Shown here piece by piece: positions 1 through 7,787 of a DNA stretch of 12,979 nucleotides. Position numbers and translations under genes: made by a program. The stretch spans positions 12,124 through 25,102 of the forward strand of contig NWUY0300025592.1 in assembly GCA_004151065.3 (NCBI GenBank). Direction: 5' to 3'. Below the pieces are notes generated by a model. The model was given only the letters and a program-made list of their open reading frames with translations. It was not told where the DNA came from and made no database searches. Source of the DNA: Larix sibirica. Taxonomy: Eukaryota; Streptophyta; Pinopsida; Pinales; Pinaceae. Each line of letters starts with the position of its first letter. Within the stretch, counting starts at the first letter, position 1.

Positions 1-216
1 AAAGTAATGCTTCCCTCAACACTCCCCATGTTTTTCATCAATCAAAGGAAGTTATGAGCCCCACGCTTCTCAGCCAGTCTTGTGTCAGGTCTGTCCATCA
101 AACAGTTGGTTACAAAATGATCTTGGTTCTTGAGATAAGACCCTCGTCTTATCATGTACTTCATCTCTCGTCGACGTCAAAACACTACATTCTGAGAGTT
201 GNCAATATTTTTTTCA
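1..216. other. Window-edge DNA, no gene recognised
   Basis: One forward frame (3-227) is open from the window edge through 75 codons before a TGA at 228-230, but its translation shows no family I recognise and it lacks obvious codon bias, so I do not call it a gene. An 8-bp perfect inverted repeat with a 4-base loop lies at 134-153 (GATAAGAC / GTCTTATC). The single ambiguous base of the window is at 202. A T-rich tract ending in CAG at 208-217 looks like a forward-strand splice acceptor and is treated with the next entry. Confidence 0.3.
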
Positions 217-357
217 GCAAAGAAAGCTGACACTAGCTGGGGTGTCATGTAACAGCAGCAGCATGTCCTGGGGCAGATTCAAACCCAGGTGGAGAAGGTC
301 ACAGCCAACCCTCCCAACCACCCCATCTACAAGTCGTCGATAACAAATATATATTGT
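217..357 (+). pseudogene. Possible relic exon, interrupted by a stop
   Basis: A run of seven Ts followed by CAG (208-217) resembles a plant splice acceptor and is followed at once by a GC-richer, coding-like stretch. The frame reads A-K-K-A-D-T-S-W-G-V-M, hits TAA at 250-252, then continues for 35 codons to a TGA at 358-360. Residues after the stop include QQQHVLGQIQTQVEKV and a proline-rich NPPNHPIYKS segment, a composition typical of real protein and using many C- or G-ending codons, unlike its AT-rich surroundings. No family is recognised. It could be a decayed exon or a captured gene fragment truncated near the fold-back element. A tRNA-B-box-like match on the minus strand (275-286) offers a weaker SINE alternative. 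Confidence 0.28.
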
Positions 358-383
358 TGAAATTTACACAGGCGAAATTTCAG

Positions 384-698
384 AGGAGCTCATATGGAAA
401 GTGTCTGATTTTTGTACTCTACTTACATTTAGGACTGCTCAGCCGAGTCCATCATCAGGTGAATTTTTGGAAAACAGTTTTAAACCTTCTAAAGGAACAA
501 TGAGTCCATTATATTAATTATCCATTTCTCTCCAGGTTGGCTGACATTGGTTTTATGGATGAAAATCAATATTAATGGATGTCATCTAGCATAAACTAAA
601 AAGTGAGCCAAAGATTATCCTGATGATGGACTCAGCTGAGCAGTCCAAAACGTATGTAGAGTGCAAAAATCAGACACAGGTTTTCCATATGAGCTCCT
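384..698. mobile_element. Fold-back (long inverted repeat) element, MITE-like
   Basis: The outer arms 384-459 and 619-698 are near-perfect reverse complements. Both read AGGAGCTCATATGGAAA at the outer end and GAGTCCATCATCAGG at the inner end, with about six substitutions and one 4-base indel. A second inverted pair lies inside (506-525 with 557-580), and the sequence between outer and inner pairs is weakly complementary, so the whole segment could fold into one arm of about 140 bp with a loop of about 30 bases. The 12-bp direct repeat AACAAATATATA occurs on both sides (342-353 and 703-714). It could be a target duplication, but it is AT-rich and sits 30 bp outside the left arm and 4 bp outside the right arm. 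No coding capacity is visible. A non-autonomous fold-back/MITE element is the most likely reading; a recent inverted duplication is the alternative. Confidence 0.72.
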
Positions 699-766
699 AT
701 GAAACAAATATATAATCAAGAGAGAGGAGAAAATGCATCAAAACAAATTTCACCCTACATGTAAAG

Positions 767-904
767 CAAATTTCAAGGGGAAACATGTGACGCAATATAT
801 GAAGCAAATTTTGTATCAACATGAAGACAGCCACACAAATTTCAAGGGGAAACATGTGACGCAATATATGAAGCAAATTTTGTATCAACATGAAGACAGC
901 CACA
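767..904. repeat. Perfect 69-bp tandem duplication (2 copies)
   Basis: Copy 1 (767-835) and copy 2 (836-904) are identical, beginning CAAATTTCAAGGGG and ending AAGACAGCCACA. Because 69 is divisible by three, the duplication keeps open frames open on both strands, which explains the repeated peptides there. I regard those frames as by-products rather than genes. The lack of any difference points to a recent event. It lies in the A-rich (plus strand) stretch downstream of the minus-strand exon, possibly inside its first intron. Confidence 0.95.
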
Positions 905-1525
905 GACAAAAATTAGGGCAAAATACCCAATCAAACTCAACTTTACAATTTATGTCAATATGCACGGTCAGTTTACCAACAAAAAACAGCCACTACAACA
1001 CAAGGGCAAAAAACAAGCTAAAATGCATAATCCCAAATATTAAGGTATGCTAGTCTCAGTTAGGGCTAAACTCACCAAACCAACTATGAAATAATCTCAA
1101 AGAAAACTGCAACATAAACATACACGTGAATCAAAATGTGTCATGCCATATACTTTCATTGTATGAAACAAATTGGAGCAAAACAGACAAAGACGCAAAT
1201 CTGAATGGAGCAACTTGGAGCAAAATGCAACAAAATACATACGAACTGGAGGGTAGTTTCAAGGTGCGAGACAACTTTAGGGCAAAACCCTCCATTTCAA
1301 ATACGAGGCAAAACCCGAAGTAAAACAAATCAATAAGAATGTGAATGAAAGTGCATCAAAGAAAAAAAATCCCACTAAAACAGGGATATTTCCCACTTAC
1401 CCAACTATGAGACAAGTTCGGAGCAAAATGCAGCAACCCAAATATGTACAGGAAAAATATCAGACAAAATATGTGAAAAGTACAGCAAAAGGCAAAACAA
1501 TGAAGTAGGTGGGCATGAAGGTTAC
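905..1525 (-). other. T-rich stretch, likely first intron of the minus-strand gene
   Basis: The plus strand is strongly A-rich and T-poor here, with many scattered copies of short GCAAAA-type words; read on the minus strand it is T-rich, as plant introns usually are. It begins directly after a candidate donor (CAA|GTAACC, GT at 1525-1524) of the exon at 1526-2203. Open frames at 1126-1328 on both strands show no recognisable protein. The 3' splice site was not located and may lie to the left of the repeats or beyond the window. Confidence 0.4.
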
Positions 1526-2203
1526 TTGTTCCAGCTTCCAGGTAGAATCAGATCCAGTGCAGTTGGAAACTTGGCCGGAGACAACCCTTGCCATTCTTCG
1601 AGCCACAAAGTCCAACCGATCAGGAAGCCTCCTTCTAGCCATAGACTCTACCGCAATACCCTTCACCTTATCCGCACTGAAAGCCGGTATAAAGATGCCA
1701 GAAAGGCACCATGGCACTACAAACTCAAGCAGAAGAAGACAAAAGATAATACACAGCTTCCTCCCTAAACCCCCTTTCTTCTTATTCTTGGCAATGTTCT
1801 TTTTAGCCGCTGTAATTGACTCTTCATCAGTCTCGTCATCAAATATATTTGGCCGATATTTGCCTGTGGAATATAGGGCTGATGTGGGCATCCTTCTAAA
1901 CTCCTTCCGTGTCGGAGTAGAGGGCCTGTTTTTTGAGATCTCAGAATTAGGCCATTGATTCTCCTTGCCCCGCGGGATAGGGGAAGGGCTCATGAAGTTC
2001 ATAGAAGGCGAATCAGACGAATTTGTTATTGAACTGAAGAGGTTATTTGAAGGCCTGAGATCCAATGTTGCACGAAAGCTCGCCACACACATGTTGCAGC
2101 TGCACTGTGCATCTTTCCTGCAATCTGGAAAATAGCTCTCCCTGCTCACAGACCTCTCTCTGCTTACGCTGCCTTTCCCCATTATCCACCCTGCCTTCTT
2201 CAT
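1526..2203 (-). CDS. Plant cysteine-motif single-pass membrane protein, first exon (partial)
   Basis: This is the one convincing protein-coding exon. It encodes 226 residues up to a probable splice donor after Q226; without splicing the frame runs on for 21 hydrophobic residues to a stop at about 1460. The N-terminus has an SR-type stretch (residues 12-23), then the motif CRKDAQCSCNMC (28-39, C-x5-C-x-C-x2-C) followed by ASFRATLDL (41-49). A serine/proline-rich linker (50-110), an acidic patch FDDETDEES (121-129) and a lysine-rich segment (134-149) lead into one membrane segment at about 150-173. After it comes a basic, probably helical region with an NCT glycosylation sequon (214-216). I recall land-plant proteins of unknown function with a similar cysteine motif and ATLDL block, but cannot name a gene. 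Two starts are possible: M1 (2203) and M8 (2182), the latter in better initiation context (ATAATGG). The basic residues before the membrane segment suggest a cytosolic N-terminus. Confidence 0.75.
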
Positions 2204-2332
2204 TAGCCCACTACAGCAATATCAATACAAAGCAACAAAACGCTTCTCTCTAGTACGCCTGCTTCTTAATGGTCATAGAGACCTCAGCATACCAGCCATA
2301 TCTGCAGCAGAAACCGCAGTGCCCATCATGGG

Positions 2333-2341
2333 TTATATTTA
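2333..2341 (-). promoter_or_regulatory. Candidate TATA box of the membrane-protein gene
   Basis: On the minus strand the sequence reads GATAAATATAACCC, with TAAATATAA as the box, about 130 bases upstream of the first ATG. A transcription start about 30 bases downstream would give a leader of roughly 100 bases containing at least one out-of-frame ATG. This is position- and sequence-based inference only. Confidence 0.35.
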
Positions 2342-2352
2342 TCAGTCCTTTG

Positions 2353-2608
2353 ATATGTCCCCAGATGCCTTAAACACGTACCCAGATCCCCTACAGAGGC
2401 GCCCTATTGCCTTAGACTCCTAGATCTCTTGGTTTTCCTCGAAACGGTCTCATCCCAGCACCAAAATTGCAGAAATAAGAAGAAATGTCTCCTACCAGGT
2501 GCCCAAATGGCTTAAACAAGTATCCAAATGTCTTAAACAAGTATCCAAATGTCTTAAACAGTGGCCCAAATTCTCCAACCTCCCTCCACTTCTCCAACCT
2601 CCCTGCAC
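2353..2608. repeat. 21-bp and 19-bp tandem repeats upstream of the membrane-protein gene
   Basis: Three adjacent 21-bp units lie at 2497-2517, 2518-2538 and 2539-2559; the second and third are identical (AAGTATCCAAATGTCTTAAAC) and the first differs at a few bases. A partial fourth unit follows (2560-2572). A diverged relative occurs at 2353-2390 (CCCAGATGCCTTAAACACG then ACCCAGAT). Immediately after, a 19-bp unit TTCTCCAACCTCCCTCCAC is repeated (2571-2589 and 2590-2608, one difference). Open frames over this region on both strands (for example 2412-2810 minus) owe their length to the 21-bp periodicity and are not supported as genes. Confidence 0.85.
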
Positions 2609-3229
2609 TTGCAATGTTGATCAGTTTCAATAAAAAGACAAATACTGATGAATGCAGATTTGTCCAAGTATGCCGAGGGTGAAACGAAGAGGAAGAGAGT
2701 AATGGATGAGGAGATAGATGTCTCGCTTCCCAATCGTTACAATCCGTAGTTCCTCTTCTTCTGCTCCTCCTGGTTTTGAAATTTGAACTGTTTTGAACAA
2801 CGGTCATCAAGTTCTCCCCCTCTCGTATTTCATTTCATTTGAATTTGTTTTATCACCAGCCCGTCTTTCAGGGCATTCTTAACTGCTAGAACTTAGGAAG
2901 TGTAAATTTTGTTTCGGTCTTCTCCCAAAGGTATACTTAAAAGGAGGGTAAAACCGAGTGGATCCGTCCACATATTTTTGCTGGATCATTTGGGTTTATG
3001 TATTTTTTTAAATAAAAAAAAAGCCACTTAAGGGTGCATATTGGGGCTTAGGATGTCTTTTATTCAAAACCATTAATAAAATATTATATTTTTCAAAATA
3101 TGACGAAGTAAAAAATCTAAAAAATATATAGTTTGAGGTTATTCATGGGATTTTTAGGTTTTTGATAGATTAAGAAGCCCTCACAACCCCAAGGGGCATG
3201 CCATTTTGGATAAAGGATATAGGTATATT
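2609..3229. other. AT-rich intergenic DNA, nothing recognised
   Basis: There is no coding frame of note, no RNA gene and no clear repeat boundary here. An A/T run at 3002-3023 (Ts followed by As) could form a simple hairpin. Confidence 0.6.
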
Positions 3230-3243
3230 ATATGATTGAAGAA

Positions 3244-3373
3244 ATTTTTTTACTTCAACCGAAAATTGTTGAGCCCTGATATTCACTAGGAATCAAGGGA
3301 TAGCCAGAATCGAACCTTGGTGGACAGAGAAACATTGTCCCTCCCAAACAACTTCACTATCTGCTAGGAGACC
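3244..3373 (-). mobile_element. tRNA-derived SINE with 14-bp target duplication
   Basis: This 130-bp element is flanked by perfect copies of ATATGATTGAAGAA (3230-3243 and 3374-3387). Read on the minus strand it starts GGTCTCC, has an A-box-like TAGCAGATAGTG (3355-3366) and a B box GGTTCGATTCT (3306-3316) spaced as in tRNA-derived Pol III promoters, and ends in GTAAAAAAATT just before the duplication. Internal promoter, A-tail and target duplication together are the usual signature of a plant SINE mobilised by LINE machinery. The perfect duplication suggests moderate age. The family name is not recognised. Confidence 0.8.
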
Positions 3374-3387
3374 ATATGATTGAAGAA

Positions 3388-3494
3388 TTTGAACCAAAAA
3401 TATCTACAAAACTTAATGGTAGTTATATAGAAAAGCAACAACATTTTGAAATAGATTCATGCTACATTTAACAAGCTTAGCTTTGTATGAGTTT
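3388..3494. other. AT-rich spacer, nothing recognised
   Basis: This spacer separates the SINE from the left remnant of the 255-bp repeat array. An open frame on the minus strand (3413-3682) crosses the array/LINE junction and is not a plausible gene. Confidence 0.5.
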
Positions 3495-3579
3495 TTTGTT
3501 GTTGTAGTTGTGTATGTTTTTTTATTGATGTTTTGGTTGATTAATGGTTTATTCATCTTTACAAGCACATGAAAGATTA
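3495..3579. repeat. Left half of a 255-bp array monomer, cut by a retroposon
   Basis: The sequence from about 3524 (TTGATGTTTTGGTTGATTAA, then TTCATC and AAGCACATGAAAGATTA) follows the same order as the monomer at 4668-4720 (TTGACGTTTTGGGTGAATG, then CATCCTC and GAGCACAATGGAAAGATTA). The matching right half resumes at 4441. The similarity at 3495-3523 is weaker. Confidence 0.6.
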
Positions 3580-4440
3580 CAAAGTGGTATATTAATCTTT
3601 GAACCCAACATACAAAGTGGTTGGTCACATTTGGGAGGCGAGTCGCTCTACAACTTCCTAGGGTTTGAGAGTCATTTTTCAAAAATGTTCCAGGTGGCTA
3701 GGGTTCCTTCCCTAGCCGCCCTTCCCCTTCACCTCTAAATGGTGATTGGTACAGGTAAGTGGTTTGAGAGTTTTTGGTAGCGGGGTTTTCCCGAGGAGCT
3801 ATGGTTGTACGGTGGTGGTTTTGAGGCATGGTGGTGCTCTCCTTTGGTGAGGCGATAGTGCTTGTGGCAAGGCGACGACCTATGGCTCAACAAAGGGTTC
3901 ATGCAATTGTTCAGTGATGATATGTGGCATGACGGTGGACCTGAAGCGTGGTGGTGCTAGTGTGGCAGTAGGATCTATGGTGGGACGGACTTGAGGCACG
4001 GCGGTGGCATTTCTTGCAGCAGTAAGTCTTGTTTAGCTATGAAGAGCAGGAATGAAGACGCTACTCGTGCACTTTTCTAGGGATTAGACTCTTGGAGTTT
4101 CCTTGACGTAGCTCACGATTACTGATGTTGTGAAACTGAGCTATGCAAAAGGAAACATTGTCTTTTATGTTTTGCTCTTTTTCAGTTTGCTGGTACCTTT
4201 GGCCTCTTTCCGCTTTCTTGCTCATTTGAGCAACTTTTGTAATGGTGCTCAATCCACAGTTATGTTGCCCTGTAATAGGGTTTTTTAATGACATAGTTTT
4301 ATGCTCCTTCCTGCTCATTGACTAGTGCTCTTCTAGTGATTTGACCACGTCTGAAACAGTTTCAAACTGTGGAACAAATACATTGTATACTTTGATTCTC
4401 AAGTGAATATCAAGTATAGCATTTTTCTTGGTGAAAAAAA
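3580..4440 (+). mobile_element. LINE-like poly(A) retroposon inside an array monomer
   Basis: The left flank AAGCACATGAAAGATTA (3563-3579) and right flank AAGCACATGAAAAATTA (4441-4457) match at 16 of 17 positions and fit a target duplication. The 3' end reads TTTTTCTTGGTGAAAAAAAAA, a poly(A)-type end. The flanks belong to the two halves of one array monomer, so the insert is additional DNA. The 5' part (about 3700-4025) is GC-rich with degenerate units built on GGTGGTG and TTGAGGCA (near 3811, 3934 and 3985); the 3' part is AT-rich. No reverse transcriptase, endonuclease or other domain can be read, so it is a non-autonomous or heavily truncated LINE derivative, or a retroposed non-coding transcript. 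Frames at 3544-3738 and 4061-4318 are not supported as genes. Confidence 0.65.
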
Positions 4441-6124
4441 AAGCACATGAAAAATTAAAAAATAATGTTCTAAATGATGTAAGAATTATGTTATAAAAAC
4501 TAGACTTGGAGCATCTGCTTTCAATTTGATTTTCAATAGTTCAAAACAATGAACTTTTCTTGCGATATCCCATGATCAAGGTTTAAAATATATATTGTGA
4601 TCTTTTACATTTTGACATATTGTCAAAGTTCTTTTTCAATGTAATTACATGAAAGGTTTTTGAGCTTGACGTTTTGGGTGAATGCTTTAGCCATCCTCAA
4701 GAGCACAATGGAAAGATTAAGAAACACTGTTGTGAGTATGCTCTTATAAAAGCCAATTTTACAATATGCTTCTTCAATTTGACTCTCGACTGTTCAAAAC
4801 AAAAAACTTCTAGATTGCAATATCCGCTCCATAGATGTTGAAAATATTAGAATGTAAAATTTCACAGGTAGTTTTATCAGAGTTCTCTTAGATGTAATCA
4901 TGTGAGAAGTTTTTGAACCCACTTTTTGGGTGAATACGTCACCCTTCTTTAGAAGAATAACAAAAAGATACAGAAATATTGTTGAAACTATCAACGTGCA
5001 GGCATTCTCATGAAAGCCAAATCTTTTCAATTTGATTCTTAGTCATTCAAAACAGTAAACTTCTCATACAATATCTTTTCATAGGAGTTGAAAACATTAG
5101 AATGTAATCTTTCACAGTTTGACACATTGTCAAAGTTCTTTTGGATGTAACCATGTGATATGTTTTTGAGCCCATCATTTTAGGGGAATGATTCACCTAT
5201 CCTTAAAAATCACAACCAAAAGATTAAGAAACATTGTTGCAAATGTTATGAGAGCATTGTTATGAAAGTCGGGTTCACGATACTCCTCTTCCATTTGATT
5301 CTTGGTTATTCGAAACAACAAACCTATCTTGAAATATCCTCCCCACAAAGGTTGAAAATATTAAAATGTAATATTTCATAGTTGGGCATATTGTCAAAGT
5401 TCACTGTAAATGGTTAAATGGGTTGGTCAAAGTGAGCTATTATCATATCCCCCGCCAAGGTTCAAATCTCACATAAGTGATTTATTCACCTCCAAAAAGA
5501 TGGATGAAAAGTGGTAGAAAAACCATCATGGTCATTAAGTCAAGTCAACATGCCTCACGCCCCTCTAGATTAAAAAATTGTAATTGGTGTCCCACCCTTG
5601 GGTAATGGCCATAGGTTTTTGGGATTAAGGATCTTGGACCATTCCTCTTGAAGCATTCCAAAACCATATTGTCAAAGTTGTTTTGGTTATGATTTTGTGA
5701 GATATTTTTGAGCTCAACATTTTGGATGAATGGTTTTCATCCTCGAGAGTATAACAAATAGATTAAGGAACAATGTCGGTGATGTTATGTAAGCATTGTT
5801 ATGAAAGCTAGATTTGCCACACTACTATTGAATTTGATTCTTAGCCATTCAAAACAACAATTTCTATTAGAATGTAATCTTTCCTAATTGGTTGCATTGT
5901 CATTTTGGATGTAAATGTGTATGTTTTTCAGCTTGCCATTTCAAACAAATGCTTCACACATCATGAAGAGCACATAAGAAAGATTATGAAATAATGTCGC
6001 AGATGTACCAAACCTACAAAACACCTCTTCAATTTGATTCTTGATGGTTGAAAACGATGAACTTCTCTTGCAATATCCTCTCTATCGAGATTAAAAATAT
6101 TATAATGTAATATTTTGTGTGTTA
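4441..6124. repeat. Array of ~255-bp tandem repeats (about six monomers)
   Basis: The anchor word CAATTTGA (or a one-base variant) recurs at 4522, 4775, 5028, 5291, 5830 and 6030. After removing the 263-bp insertion plus its 15-bp duplication, the spacings are 253, 253, 263, 261 and 200 bp. Each monomer keeps the same order of blocks: TTCAAAAC with AAACTTCT, then GTTGAAAATATTAGAATGTAAT, then CATTGTCAAAGTTCTTTTGG, then GTTTTTGAGC, then a GCAC..AAAGATTAAGAAACA block, then TTATGAAAG. The monomer starting near 5830 has an internal deletion and the last one stops at about 6124. Divergence between copies is high, so the array is old. Minus-strand frames at 4794-5030 and 5961-6233 lie in it and are not genes. 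Confidence 0.88.
5402..5664 (+). mobile_element. SINE-like element nested in the repeat array
   Basis: A 263-bp segment with no counterpart in the other monomers is flanked by perfect copies of CATATTGTCAAAGTT (5387-5401 and 5665-5679). The sequence before and after joins into one normal monomer of 261 bp. Inside, GGTTCAAATCT (5459-5469) matches a Pol III B box and TGGTCAAAGTG (5424-5434) is a weak A-box candidate about 25 bases upstream. The 3' end (ATTCCAAAAC) has only a short A run, so the tail is lost or of another type. The segment has no coding capacity. A tRNA-derived SINE is the best fit; the family is not identified. Confidence 0.7.
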
Positions 6125-7771
6125 GTAAAGAGGTAGATATGAGGAAGCTATAGAGATGATCCTCTTCAAGCACGTAGCTCATTGAGGCAAGTAGGTATAC
6201 ACATGGTAGTGAAAAGGGAAATTTGAGGCACATTAAGCCATGGAGAGATTTTAAAACCCTTGCTTGATTTCAAAACTAGCCATTCTGCATGGAAAAACTA
6301 CTCTGAAACGCACTGAATATAAGATGAAACAAAACGCTGATAACAAATATGAATGAGAATCCACCTAGACTCAAGGAAACAAGGAGGGAAAGCATTTTTA
6401 ACATTTAGAAAATTTGTATGTTTAGTTGCATTGAAGCCACTATTACACCATTTGGCCTTGCAAAGTGATGAGAGATGGGATCAGGACCAAGTTAGGGTAA
6501 ATCAAAGACATCTTGTAGAAGTTTAGGTTACCATTCTCCACACATTGAAATGAAGAGAGTAGGTTGTTGATCCAAGACATTAAAAATTGAACCTTGAGTC
6601 CCATGTGCAATGGTTGGAAACTTGTGTTTAATCCCATTGTTATTTATCATTGTACCTTGTTGTGACCAATTGGTAGTGGATGAAAGATTCCACAACTTGT
6701 TTGTGCATTTACAGTGAAAGCAAGTTACCTAACCAAATCTTGCCCAATGAATATTGTCTTAGTTATGATGCCAAGAATTAGCCTATGACCCTATCTTTTA
6801 TGGAGGGTATATCATAACATGGGTCCTCATTACCTCTTTGGCTTGTTTAACTACAAAGGCATGACTCCATGGAAGATAAGATACATGCTTGTCATTTTGT
6901 AGACCAAGGTGATCCTTCTTTAGTAGTCTGCTGCACAATCTTAATACCAAAGTCACAATGAATCCTAAAATTCACACTGCCATTGAAATGATAGAAGTAA
7001 ATGCAATCCCAATATTTCTAGGCCAACAATTGTAGATGCCAAATTATTATTAGGTAACAATATCCATTAACACCATCCTTTGTGCATCATAATAATTTAC
7101 TTTCCTATGGGATTCATTAATCCTTGGTGGGTGAAATCCCCCCTACTAAAGCAATTTGTTAAAGTAATTTAGCCTGGAAAATTAATAGCATGCATGTAGA
7201 TACACCCTTGTGTCAACCAAACCCTAAATGATGGTTGGAAACTGTCCTTCTAAACTATTTCACCAAAACCCGATGGTGAACCATATGTAAACAAAATGCT
7301 AATTGAGGTAGTAGATCGTGTCTAGTGACAACTTCTATAGAACACCCTTGTGGCATCTCTATGATGACCTATTTGGAAATTTGAATCCTTGAAAACACAT
7401 AGGGCAAGCATTCTTGCTAGGAGAATATGGAAACTCATGACAAAATGGAAACACGTGACAGGCAAGGTGATATGACTTGGTCGGGTGGAGGCAAAAGCTC
7501 TTACATTATTAAGAGATTAAAACAAGGACATTGTTGCTTCTGTTTGAATAAGGCCTAAATCCTCTTATCCAACCACATTTGGAGTAAAACAAAATATTTA
7601 GACTTAATTTTATTTTTATTTTTGGTTAAAACATTGGATAAGTGCAAGTATGTTTTGGTCAACTCAAGATTAATAATCTGTCAACAATTTTACTTACACC
7701 ATATCCCATGCTTATGAACAAATATAATAATGATGACAACATTAAATTAAAAATGCAAAACTTAAATTAGT
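6125..7771. other. 1.65-kb AT-rich region, nothing recognised
   Basis: There is no supported gene. Several minus-strand frames are short (for example 6443-6637) and carry no recognisable motif. The region has the patchy, stop-rich look of decayed mobile DNA, with no LTR, poly(A) boundary or flanking duplication that I can point to. It ends at the left target duplication of the retroposon at 7788-9114. Confidence 0.5.
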
Positions 7772-7787
7772 GACACAAACTGGACTT

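Noticed and set aside
240-330. Possible minus-strand SINE fragment (GGTTTGAATCT resembles a B box)
   Set aside because: No convincing A box at the right spacing and no flanking duplication; the acceptor plus coding-like reading fits slightly better, though weakly.
697-1053. Overlapping open frames on both strands with a repeated peptide
   Set aside because: Their length comes from the in-frame 69-bp duplication in a compositionally skewed region; no domain or codon bias supports them.
1509-1958. Forward 149-residue and 80-residue frames
   Set aside because: They are antisense shadows of the minus-strand membrane-protein exon, which has the recognisable motifs.
2412-2810. Minus-strand 132-residue frame with repeated FGYLFK peptides
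   Set aside because: The repeated peptide is the translation of the 21-bp DNA repeat; the rest is low-complexity and the position fits upstream regulatory DNA.
7208-7226. Telomere-like AAACCCTAAA word
   Set aside because: It occurs only once, with no tandem copies, as expected by chance in this composition.
6443-7430. Possible decayed retroelement proteins on the minus strand
   Set aside because: Reading the frames gave no catalytic or zinc-knuckle motif and many stops, so no element class can be supported.
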